Assembly: GCA_020442185.1 (NCBI GenBank)
Contig: JAGRKS010000056.1
Span: 1-64,000, forward strand
Length of the DNA stretch: 64,000 bases
From: Hyphomicrobiaceae bacterium
GTDB lineage: Bacteria > Pseudomonadota > Alphaproteobacteria > Rhizobiales > Hyphomicrobiaceae
Direction: 5' to 3'
The position numbers were made by a program, and so were the translations under genes. The notes below the pieces were generated by a model, which did not search any database, was not told the origin of the DNA, and worked only from the letters and a program-made list of their open reading frames with translations. Shown here one piece after another: positions 7,990-16,040 of the stretch (position 1 is the first letter of the stretch; the number at the start of each line of letters is the position of its first letter).

Positions 7990-9017
7990 GGATGTCCCTC
8001 CCTCGTCGGAGCTGGATTGGATGCAAGCGGCGGCAACGCCGTGGGCTCGACCGGCGCGATGCCGACAGTATCACCGACAAGATACAGCGGCCGCGCCTTG
8101 ACCTCGTCGTAGACCCGTCCGAGGTATTCACCGATCACGCCGAGCGATATGAGCTGGATGCCGCCGAGGAACAGGATCGATACGATCAGCGTCGGGTAGC
8201 CCGCGACCGGCTCGCCGACGATCAGCGTCTTGGCGATAATGAAGAAGCCGAAGACGAGTGCGATGAGCGAGATCATGAGGCCGAGGTACGACCAGATCCG
8301 CAGCGGGATGGTTGTGAAGGAGGCGATGCCGTCCAGCGCGAAGTGCCAGAGGCGGCGCATGTGCCAGCGCGAGCCCGGCTCCCCCTCGCGCTCTGCGACC
8401 GTGAATGGAACGCCAACCGACTTGAAGCCGATCCAGGCGAAAAGTCCCTTGTTGAACCGCGCCCGCTCGCCGATGCGGTTGACGGCATCGACCGCGCGTC
8501 GGCTCAGCAGCCTGAAGTCGCCCGCGTTATGGTGGAGCCTTGTGCCGGATAGTGAGCGGAAGGCACGATAATATAGCCGGGCCAAATGGCGACGGATGCG
8601 CCCGTCGGTGTTGCGGTCCGTGCGCTCGGCGAAGACGACGTCATATCCCTCCCGCCACTTCGCGATAAGTTCCGGAATCAACTCGGGCGGGTGCTGCAGA
8701 TCGCCGTCCATGATGATGACCGCATCGCCGGTCGCATGTCTCAGGCCGGCTGCGACCGCGATTTCCTTCCCGAAGTTTCGTGACAGTGCGACGCCCTTGA
8801 TGCGTTCGTTGCGAGCGTGTGCGGTCGCAATGGCCGCGAATGTCGCGTCGGTCGATCCATCGTCGACGGCGATCAGCTCGAAGTCGAGTTCGGTGGCGGC
8901 GAGTACCGGCTCGATCCGCTCCAGCAGGTGCGGGATGCCGCGTTCCTCGTTGAACAGCGGGATCACCAGGGAAAGGCGTGCCGTCGTATTCGAGGCTCTG
9001 GGCTGTTCAGCGGGCAT
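7986..9017 (-). CDS. polyprenyl-phosphate glycosyltransferase, GT2 (GtrB/ArnC/FlmF-like)
   Basis: 343 residues. The N-terminal GT-A domain has LVIPLFNEE near 18, AVDDGSTD near 51 and the metal-binding DGDLQHPPE near 105. Two hydrophobic helices follow (about 243-265 and 276-298), the arrangement of enzymes that transfer a sugar from a nucleotide donor to undecaprenyl phosphate at the cytoplasmic face. First gene of a three-gene leftward operon with a deacetylase and GtrA; ugd diverges from it on the other side. Donor sugar unknown; an N-acetylhexosamine would make sense given the deacetylase next door. Confidence 0.9.
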   Translation of the reverse strand: MPAEQPRASNTTARLSLVIPLFNEERGIPHLLERIEPVLAATELDFELIAVDDGSTDATFAAIATAHARNERIKGVALSRNFGKEIAVAAGLRHATGDAVIIMDGDLQHPPELIPELIAKWREGYDVVFAERTDRNTDGRIRRHLARLYYRAFRSLSGTRLHHNAGDFRLLSRRAVDAVNRIGERARFNKGLFAWIGFKSVGVPFTVAEREGEPGSRWHMRRLWHFALDGIASFTTIPLRIWSYLGLMISLIALVFGFFIIAKTLIVGEPVAGYPTLIVSILFLGGIQLISLGVIGEYLGRVYDEVKARPLYLVGDTVGIAPVEPTALPPLASNPAPTREGHP

Positions 9018-9343
9018 GGTTGGTCACGTCACCTTGCGGGGGCATTGCGGATTCCGGGACGGCTTTGTCGCACTCGACGGTGAAGCTCCGGACTGCGTCG
9101 TCATCTGGCGTCTGCGATACGCCTCTCTCTCCCCCGCCGTCCAGCCTTCTCGCATGCTAGCCGAAAGTCGAAGCACGATGAGTTTGCCGCCGCTCCCGCG
9201 ATCTTCAGTTGGAAAGGACTTTTGCACAACGGTGGTTGGACCATGTCGTCACAGGGCGTCCCGGTTGCTGGAGCTATTCATCGACCCGGGCTATATCGTG
9301 GTCGGGATTCGGAAGTTCAATTCGAAACACGGGGATCGGACAC
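9018..9343. other. divergent promoter region between the GT2 operon and ugd
   Basis: 326 bases between two genes reading away from each other. It must contain promoters for both. I see no convincing operator, hairpin or small gene. Confidence 0.5.
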
Positions 9344-10654
9344 GTGAACATCTGCATGATTGGCGCCGGCTATGTCGGCCTTGTTTCGGCGGCCTGCTTT
9401 TCCGAGTTCGGTTGGTCGGTGACCTGTGTCGACAACGATCCAGAGCGTCTGCGGCTGCTTGCGGCGAACAAATCGCCGATCTACGAGCCTGGCCTCGACG
9501 ATCTCATCGCCCGCAACAAGAGCGCCGACCGGCTGCGCTTCACCGGCAATCTCGCTGAGGCGATCGGTGCGGCCGACATCGTCTTTCTCGCCGTCGGCAC
9601 GCCGATGCGGCGCGGCGATGGCTATGCGGATCTGTCCTATGTCTATGCGGCGGTCGAGGAGCTTGCCCCGCATTTGCAGGGGTTCACGGTCATCACCACG
9701 AAATCGACCGTGCCGGTCGGAACCAGCCGCGAGATAGAGCGCCGCTTGAAGGCGATCCGGCCGGATGCCGATTACGCCGTCTGCTCGAATCCCGAATTCC
9801 TGAGAGAAGGCTCCGCCATCCAGGATTTCACCCATCCCGATCGCGTGCTTATAGGCACCGATTGCGATCGAGCGCGCGCAGTGATGGAGCGCCTCTACAA
9901 GCCGTTGTCACTGCGCAATGCGCCGGTGATGTTCGTTTCACGCGAATCCGCCGAGTTGGCGAAATACGCGGCGAATGCCTTTCTCGCATTGAAGATCAGC
10001 TTCATCAACGAGGTCGCGGATCTTTGCGAAAACGTCGGCGCCGACGTGCAGGAGGTCGCGACCGCTATCGGCAAGGACCGCCGCATCGGCGAGAAGTTCC
10101 TCCACCCCGGTCCCGGTTACGGCGGATCGTGTTTCCCGAAGGACGTCTCGGCGCTCGTTCGCACCGCGCGCGAGGTGCGCTCGCCGCTGTCGATCATCGA
10201 GCAGGTGCAAACCGTCAACGACGAGCGCAAGATCGCCATGGCGCATCGCATCGTCGAGACCCTCGGTGGTTCGGTGCGCGACAAGACGATTGCCGTGCTC
10301 GGCGTGACGTTCAAGCCGAACACCGACGATATGCGCGATGCGCCGAGCCTCGTCATCGTGCCGATGCTGCAAGAGCGCGGAGCGATCGTGCGCGTGCGTG
10401 ATCCCGAGGGGCGCCATCAGGCCGAACGGCTCCTGCCGGATGTCACATGGTGCGATTCGATCGCCGACGCTCTCGAGGGTGCTGACGCCCTCGTGGTTTT
10501 GACCGAATGGAACGAGTTCCGGGCCCTCGACCTCACCGCGGCACGCAAGGCGATGCGCGGCGACGTGCTGGTCGACCTCCGCAACATCTATCCGCCGAAG
10601 CTCGCGGTCGATGCCGGGTTCCGGTATGTCGGGGTCGGTCGGGGTTCCAAGTAA
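9344..10654 (+). CDS. ugd: UDP-glucose 6-dehydrogenase
   Basis: 436 residues from GTG at 9344, chosen because the NAD-binding fold must begin at NICMIGAGYVGLV; the family is about 435 long. It oxidises UDP-glucose twice to UDP-glucuronate in the cytoplasm. Visible motifs are the N-terminal GxGYVG, AVGTPM near residue 85, the catalytic cysteine in GPGYGGSCFPKDV near residue 260, and the C-terminal UDP-binding domain with VTFKPNTDDMRDAPS near 320. UDP-glucuronate feeds capsule, GalA or aminoarabinose pathways. The adjacent divergent polyprenyl-sugar operon suggests a surface glycolipid role. Confidence 0.95.
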   Translation: MNICMIGAGYVGLVSAACFSEFGWSVTCVDNDPERLRLLAANKSPIYEPGLDDLIARNKSADRLRFTGNLAEAIGAADIVFLAVGTPMRRGDGYADLSYVYAAVEELAPHLQGFTVITTKSTVPVGTSREIERRLKAIRPDADYAVCSNPEFLREGSAIQDFTHPDRVLIGTDCDRARAVMERLYKPLSLRNAPVMFVSRESAELAKYAANAFLALKISFINEVADLCENVGADVQEVATAIGKDRRIGEKFLHPGPGYGGSCFPKDVSALVRTAREVRSPLSIIEQVQTVNDERKIAMAHRIVETLGGSVRDKTIAVLGVTFKPNTDDMRDAPSLVIVPMLQERGAIVRVRDPEGRHQAERLLPDVTWCDSIADALEGADALVVLTEWNEFRALDLTAARKAMRGDVLVDLRNIYPPKLAVDAGFRYVGVGRGSK

Positions 10655-10752
10655 TCGGGTCGAAGCGGTCCAATCGCCAAATTTTTGGCCGCATGGATGT
10701 GAACCGGACGGCGAGGCGAACGGCTTAGCAAGTTCGAGCGAGGTTCGGAGGC

Positions 10753-12090
10753 TCAGCGTTCGCGGAACGCCTTCGCCAACTGGTCCTGGAGCGGCTTCAC
10801 GAGATAGGATAGCGCCGTGCGTTCGTTCGTCGTGATTTGCACGTCTGCTGGCAGGCCGGGCACAAGCCTGTTGTCGCCGAGCTTCGCCAGCTCCGCTTCG
10901 CCGATCGAGAGACGCACGAGGTAGAACGTGCTGCCGGTGCGCTTGTCTTCGGCAAGATCCGCCGAGATGCGCGTCACTTCGCCCATGACTTCCGGCGTCG
11001 TGCGCATGTTGAAGGCTGCGAAGCGGATGACCGCCGGGGCGCCGATGCGCACCTGCTCGCGGTCGCGCGGATCGATCATTGCTTCGATGACGAGCCGGTC
11101 GTCGTTCGGCACGATCAGCATCAGCGGCTCGCTCGGCGAGATGACGCCACCGACGGTGTTGATCGAAAGCTCGTGGACGATGCCATCCGTCGGTGCGCGT
11201 ATATCGACACGCTGCAACTGATCGAGGGCGGCGATCTTGCGTTCGCCGAGTTCCGCGATGCGCGTCTGCACGTCGCGAAGTTCCTTGACCACTTCGGTGC
11301 GGAATTCCTGCTCGCGCTGTACGACCGAGATTTCGATCTCGGTGATCTTTCCGCGCGTCTGCGCGGCGGCCGAGAGCAGTCGCGCATGCTCGCCTCTGAG
11401 TCGCGCGGCCTCGCGGCGCAGCGACATCATTTTCGAGGTCGTCACCAGCCGTTGCAACTCGAGGTCGGCGAGGCTTTCCAGCTCCTTGTCGATCAGCGTT
11501 ATTTCCGTTGCTTTCGCTTCGCGCTGGGAATCGAGCCCGTCGGATTCCTCCCGCAGCTGGCGGATGCGTTCCCTGAGCTGGCTCGTCTCGCTTTCCAGCG
11601 AACTGCGCCGGGAATTGAAGAGGCTGATCTCGCCCCGCACCGTTTCCTTTATCGCGGTCTCCCCCATGCGAGCGCGAATTTCTTCCGGAATGTCGATGGC
11701 TGGTGCATTGCCGCGCTCGGCCGCGAGCCGGGCTTCTCGAACGACGAATTCATCCAGTTGCTTCGTGATGATCTGCAGGTTGGCGCGGGTCATCGTCTCA
11801 TCGAGCCGAATGAGAAGGTCGCCGGCTGACACGCGATCACCGTTGCGCACGTGGATTTCCCCGACGACGCCACCGGTCGGATGCTGGACCTTTTTGACGC
11901 TCGAATCGACCACCACAGTCGCTCCGGCAAGGACGGCGCCGGCAATGTCTGTCGTTACGGCCCAGACGCCGACGCCGCCAAACAGAACGGCGACGACTGC
12001 AAACGCGCCGGCGATATAGGGCGCAAATGTTGCGCGGCGCACGGTCGGGACCGGGGCTCTAAGTGGCGGCGATTGAGGCGTCGATGTCAT
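10753..12090 (-). CDS. HlyD-family type I secretion periplasmic adaptor
   Basis: 445 residues: a short cytoplasmic N-terminus, one membrane helix (about residues 25-47), a lipoyl-like half with HPTGGVVGEIHVRNGDRV near 69-86, a long coiled coil (about 150-300), then the second lipoyl half (DIRAPTDGIVHEL near 305) and a beta-barrel end. It would bridge the inner-membrane ABC exporter to an outer-membrane TolC-type channel. Its start overlaps the stop of the ABC gene by ATGA. No tolC homologue or Gly-rich RTX substrate lies in the window. Confidence 0.93.
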   Translation of the reverse strand: MTSTPQSPPLRAPVPTVRRATFAPYIAGAFAVVAVLFGGVGVWAVTTDIAGAVLAGATVVVDSSVKKVQHPTGGVVGEIHVRNGDRVSAGDLLIRLDETMTRANLQIITKQLDEFVVREARLAAERGNAPAIDIPEEIRARMGETAIKETVRGEISLFNSRRSSLESETSQLRERIRQLREESDGLDSQREAKATEITLIDKELESLADLELQRLVTTSKMMSLRREAARLRGEHARLLSAAAQTRGKITEIEISVVQREQEFRTEVVKELRDVQTRIAELGERKIAALDQLQRVDIRAPTDGIVHELSINTVGGVISPSEPLMLIVPNDDRLVIEAMIDPRDREQVRIGAPAVIRFAAFNMRTTPEVMGEVTRISADLAEDKRTGSTFYLVRLSIGEAELAKLGDNRLVPGLPADVQITTNERTALSYLVKPLQDQLAKAFRER

Positions 12091-14234
12091 GATCCGCGCT
12101 CGCTGTGGTCGATCACGACGACTATACCGCCGAAGTCGTCGATGTTGTGCGGTTCCACACCAGAACTCGGAGTAGCGCCGGGGCCGGCCCCGTGTCCACT
12201 ACTCGGCTCGCTGCTCGCGTCGGGCCGCAGCGGCCGGGCTACTGCCGCGTGCCTCGCGAAGTCGATCGCCTCCACTGGGGCGGCCGCGTGGCGAGAAACG
12301 CCAGACGTGGCGCTGGCCGGTTGCAGCGCCGCGCCATGCGAAGGTGGCGGCGAGGCGAGTGCGACGGCATTGCGATCGATCGCCGATTCGCGGCCATGAC
12401 GGGCTACGCCGCTGGCGCCAGGTGCCGGTGGCGGCCCTGAGCCCGCGCCTTCGTCGTGCGCCTGGCCCGTGCCCTGATCCTGACCTGAACCCATGCCCGG
12501 AACCGCGGATTGGCCGGGCGCTGCGCCTTGCATGACTTTGCGCAGCACCTCGTCGCGCGGACCGAATGCTTTGACCTGTCCATCGGCGACCATCAGCAGC
12601 ATGTTGACGGCCGCGATCGCGGCGGGTCTGTGCGCGATGACGATGACGATACCGCCCCGCGCGCGGGCTGCGGCAATCGCCTGTGTCAACGCCGCTTCGC
12701 CATCGGCATCGAGATTTGCATTAGGTTCGTCGAGTACGATCAAGAACGGGTCGCCATAAAGCGCGCGCGCCAGCGCGATCCGCTGGCGCTGGCCGCCGGA
12801 CAGCTTCTGGCCATCATCGCCGATCCGGGTCTGATAGCCGTCTGGAAGGCGAACGACCAGCTCATGACAATTGGCCGCCCGTGCCGCGGCAATGATGTCG
12901 TCGCTTTTCGCCTCGGGATCGAAGCGCGCGATGTTTTCAGCGACGGTACCCTCGAACAAGCCGATATCCTGCGGCAGGTATCCGATGTGACGGCCGAGTT
13001 CCGTCGGCGGCCATTGGTCGAGCGAGGCACCGTCGACCCTGATGGCGGATGCGATATGCGACGGCTTCCATATGCCGACGAGGGCACGCCCAAGGGTCGA
13101 TTTTCCCGCTGCCGTGGCGCCGATGACGCCCATGGCATCGCCAGCCTGCAACTCGAAGTTGACGTTGCTGATAACCGGCTTCGATGCGCCGGGTGGCGCC
13201 ACGAAGAGATTATGCACTGAAAGCGACTTGTGCGGCGCCGGCAGCTTGAGCCGTTCCTGCTGGTCGAGGTCGACGGCATCGAAGAGGGTGACGAGACGGT
13301 GATACCCCTGGCGTGCGGCGACGAACCCGCGCCAGTGACTGATCGCCAGTTCGATGGGAGCCAGGGCTCGCGACAGCGTGATCGAGGCGGCGATGATGAC
13401 GCCCGCCGTAACCTCGCCCTTCACAGCGAAATACGCACCGAGTCCGAGCATGCCCGATTGCAGGAGCAGGCGCAGTATCTTGCTTGCCGTTCCGATCGCG
13501 GACGTCGCGTCGGAGGCGGCGGTGGTATCATCGACATAGCGCGTGTTGAGCGTCTGCCAGCGCGCGCCGATGCGCTCGCTCATGCCGAGTGCGCGACTTG
13601 TCTGGGCGTTGCGATGGGCCGCCTCCGCCAGAGTGCTGCGATCCTTGTAACTTTGCGCCGCACGTCGGACGGGAGCCGCGCTCGCCACTTCCGACCAGAT
13701 CGTGAGGCCGACGAGCAGCACGGCGCCGGCCGTCGCGAAGAGCCCGAGCATGGGATGCAACAGGTAGACGACACCCAGGTAGACGGGCAGCCACGGCATG
13801 TCGAACAGGGCCGTCGGCCCGAGGCCCGAAAGGAACTGGCGGATCGCATCGAGATCGCGGATCGGCCGTTCGCCCTCGAGTTCCCGCTGAGCGCGCAATG
13901 GCAACAGTTGCACGACTGCGAACACTTTGCCCGAGACATCCTCGTCGATACGCATGCCGACGCGGCTCATCAGGCGTACACGGAAAAAGTCGAGCAAGCC
14001 GTAGGCGACGTAGAGCCCGGCCATAAGCACCGACAATCCGACCAGTGTCGGCAGGCTGTGAGAGGTGAGGACGCGATCGTAGATCTGAAGCATGTACATC
14101 GAGCCCGTCAACGCCAACACGTTGACGATGCCCGAGAAGAAGCCCACCGCGACGAAAATCGCCCAGTTGCGCCTCAGCGCGGACATAATATCGTTCGCGC
14201 CGCGCCGGCCGCGTTGTCGCCTGTTCTTGCTCAT
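12087..14234 (-). CDS. type I secretion system permease/ATPase (PrtD-like)
   Basis: 715 residues. The transmembrane domain spans about 25-300 (helices near 25-45, 65-85, 150-180 and 255-290). The nucleotide-binding domain has Walker A GATAAGKST at 372-380, signature LSGGQRQR at 478-485 and Walker B FLIVLDEP at 497-504. Family members usually end near residue 570-580. This one continues with roughly 145 residues rich in Gly, Pro, Ser and Ala that close on a short hydrophobic stretch (GGIVVVIDHSE), an odd extension. Middle gene of a HlyC-like / ABC / HlyD operon read leftward. Confidence 0.94.
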   Translation of the reverse strand: MSKNRRQRGRRGANDIMSALRRNWAIFVAVGFFSGIVNVLALTGSMYMLQIYDRVLTSHSLPTLVGLSVLMAGLYVAYGLLDFFRVRLMSRVGMRIDEDVSGKVFAVVQLLPLRAQRELEGERPIRDLDAIRQFLSGLGPTALFDMPWLPVYLGVVYLLHPMLGLFATAGAVLLVGLTIWSEVASAAPVRRAAQSYKDRSTLAEAAHRNAQTSRALGMSERIGARWQTLNTRYVDDTTAASDATSAIGTASKILRLLLQSGMLGLGAYFAVKGEVTAGVIIAASITLSRALAPIELAISHWRGFVAARQGYHRLVTLFDAVDLDQQERLKLPAPHKSLSVHNLFVAPPGASKPVISNVNFELQAGDAMGVIGATAAGKSTLGRALVGIWKPSHIASAIRVDGASLDQWPPTELGRHIGYLPQDIGLFEGTVAENIARFDPEAKSDDIIAAARAANCHELVVRLPDGYQTRIGDDGQKLSGGQRQRIALARALYGDPFLIVLDEPNANLDADGEAALTQAIAAARARGGIVIVIAHRPAAIAAVNMLLMVADGQVKAFGPRDEVLRKVMQGAAPGQSAVPGMGSGQDQGTGQAHDEGAGSGPPPAPGASGVARHGRESAIDRNAVALASPPPSHGAALQPASATSGVSRHAAAPVEAIDFARHAAVARPLRPDASSEPSSGHGAGPGATPSSGVEPHNIDDFGGIVVVIDHSERGS

Positions 14235-14316
14235 GACGTTGCGGTCGCAGCCCCTTTGCAGGCGCGCACGGTATCGTGGCTGCTGTTCGCGATCTGGTTC
14301 GGCGCGGTCGTGTGGC

Positions 14317-14868
14317 TCATCCCGCGCTACTCGTGTCGGTCACCTGCGTCGGCTTGATGAAGCCGATTGCGACGCGCCCATTCGCATCCTTGACGCGGAT
14401 CTTGGGGCTAACCGCAGCAAGTTTCTTGCTGGTCAGTTCTCGCAGCAGCAGGCCGAGCGCCTGTTTTTCGCCAGCGGCCGCAATGATCCAAGGAATATCG
14501 CCCGATGACCACTCTTCGAGGCTCAGCTTCATTGGTTCGGTCAGGTTGGTCGAGAGGCGCTTGTCGACGTCCGGCGAGACCATGGCCCAAAGCACGGCGG
14601 CAACCGGCGCCGTGGCTTGCAGCTTGGCTTCGTGCGATTCCAGGATCGCGAATTGCTGGCGGGTGAGTGCGGGCAGCACGAGCCACTCGAGGTCGGCCAG
14701 CCTGAGGCCACGGAACTCGGGCGAACGCATCAAAAGCATGACGATACCGCCGAACGTGGCGCCGATCATCTTTGATTTGATCAGGTTCCGCTTTGCCTCG
14801 TCCGACAGCGTTGGGGGCTGGCCCGCCATCTGGCTGGGTGCCGCATCCTGCTTGGGCGTTTCTGACAT
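14317..14868 (-). CDS. HlyC-like (RTX toxin acyltransferase family) protein lacking the catalytic pair
   Basis: 183 residues. The core resembles toxin-activating lysine acyltransferases: MRSPEFRGLRLADLEWLVLP from residue 47, PVAAVLWAMVS near 88-98, and EEWSSGDIPW at 118-127. HlyC uses His23 (in SPLHR) and Asp92 (ten residues after the Trp of DWTSGD) to acylate pro-toxin lysines. The aligned positions here are Phe52 and Ala130, so classical acyltransfer is not expected. It heads the type I secretion operon, 82 bp before the ABC gene, which is where hlyC sits relative to hlyB. The role may be chaperone-like or may use other residues. Family assignment is from memory of the motif pattern. Confidence 0.7.
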   Translation of the reverse strand: MSETPKQDAAPSQMAGQPPTLSDEAKRNLIKSKMIGATFGGIVMLLMRSPEFRGLRLADLEWLVLPALTRQQFAILESHEAKLQATAPVAAVLWAMVSPDVDKRLSTNLTEPMKLSLEEWSSGDIPWIIAAAGEKQALGLLLRELTSKKLAAVSPKIRVKDANGRVAIGFIKPTQVTDTSSAG

Positions 14869-15158
14869 GGTGCTGCAACTCCCGTTGGTCGCATGCCGGT
14901 TTCAGGTCCCGGACCGTGGCCATTCTGCCGATCAAGTCTGACTGAATTGAATAGCACGAGTTGGCTGCGAACGGATTAACCCTTTGCGGCCATTTTTTCT
15001 TGCCGGGACCGGCCGGCGCAAACCGCAAGGTTGTTGCGGCCGCCCCGGTCTCTCGCGCACACTCCCGCCGGCCGCGGCCAACGTACCGAATTCAGTGCCC
15101 ACGCCGCCTCATGTCTTCTTGGTCGATTTCCCCATCATTCGAGGCCGCCCAGTTCAGC

Positions 15159-16040
15159 ATGTCGCAACATCATCCGATCATCACCGTAACCGGATCGTCA
15201 GACCGCGCGAACGAGAACATCCGCGAGACATTCGAACACATCTTCTGGCGCGAAAAAGTGTCGGCGGCCTTTATCGACGGCTCGGCATATCGCCGCTTCG
15301 ACCGGGCCGGCTTCGAGGCCGAACTGGTTCGCGCCCGGGTCAGAGGGCAGCGCCCCATCAGTCACTTCGGGATCGAGGCGAACCTCTTGTCGGAACTCGA
15401 GGAGACCTTCCGTCGGTATGGCGAGACCGGGACCGGCCGGACGCGCCACTATGCGCACTCCGAGGCTGTCGCGCTGCGGCACGGCGTACCGACCGGCACC
15501 TTTACGCCATGGCAACCGCTGCCGGAGCCGACCGATATCCTGCTCTATGAAGGCCGGCACGGTGCGCTGGTGACGGATGGCATCGACATCGCCCGGCACG
15601 GCGACATGAGGATCGGCGTCGTGCCGGTCATCAATCTCGAATGGATCGAGAAGATCCAGCGTGACAAGGCCGATCTTGGATATTCGACGGCGGCAATCAC
15701 CGACACCATACTGCGGCGCATGACCGACTACGTCGAGATAGTCTGCCCGCAGTTCTCGCATACGGACATCAACTTCCAGCGCATACCCATCGTCGACACC
15801 TCCAATCCCTTCATTGCCCGCTACGAGCCGACCGAAGAGGAAACGATGGTCGTCATACGTTTCCGCAATCCCCGCGGCATCGACTTTCCCTATCTGCTGT
15901 CGATGATCCACGACAGCTTCATGTCGCGCGCCAATTCGATCGTCATTCCGGGCGGCAAGCTCGATATCGCCATGCAACTGATCCTGATGCCCATGATCCT
16001 CCAACTCGTCGAGCGCTCGCGCCGTGCGCGCTGGCTTTGA
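15159..16040 (+). CDS. phosphoribulokinase homologue with a destroyed nucleotide-binding site
   Basis: 293 residues, collinear without gaps (from memory) with the class I proteobacterial phosphoribulokinase of Rhodobacter over nearly its whole length. Strongly conserved stretches include SHFGIEAN, YGETGTGRTR, IGVVPVINLEWI, PQFSHTDINFQR, VDTSNPFIARY and RFRNPRGIDFPY. PRK converts ribulose 5-phosphate plus ATP to ribulose 1,5-bisphosphate. Here the P-loop GSSGAGTST reads GSSDRANEN (residues 12-20), catalytic Asp42 is Ser, His45 is Arg and Lys53 is Glu. Glu131, His100, Arg168, Asp169 and Arg187 remain. Start chosen by homology; an upstream ATG at 15111 would add 16 residues. hrpB follows with a TGATG overlap. 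No RuBisCO in the window. Confidence 0.88.
   Translation: MSQHHPIITVTGSSDRANENIRETFEHIFWREKVSAAFIDGSAYRRFDRAGFEAELVRARVRGQRPISHFGIEANLLSELEETFRRYGETGTGRTRHYAHSEAVALRHGVPTGTFTPWQPLPEPTDILLYEGRHGALVTDGIDIARHGDMRIGVVPVINLEWIEKIQRDKADLGYSTAAITDTILRRMTDYVEIVCPQFSHTDINFQRIPIVDTSNPFIARYEPTEEETMVVIRFRNPRGIDFPYLLSMIHDSFMSRANSIVIPGGKLDIAMQLILMPMILQLVERSRRARWL

Noticed and set aside
10670-10690. GCCAAA-TT-TTTGGC palindrome after ugd as a terminator
   Set aside because: AT-rich short stem without a T-run beyond the symmetric core; too weak to call.
15159-15320. Frameshift or sequencing error as the cause of the lost PRK P-loop
   Set aside because: Residues before (PIITVTGSS) and after (FEHIFWRE) the altered loop align with PRK in the same frame and with the same spacing, and further substitutions (S42, R45, E53) occur outside the loop.
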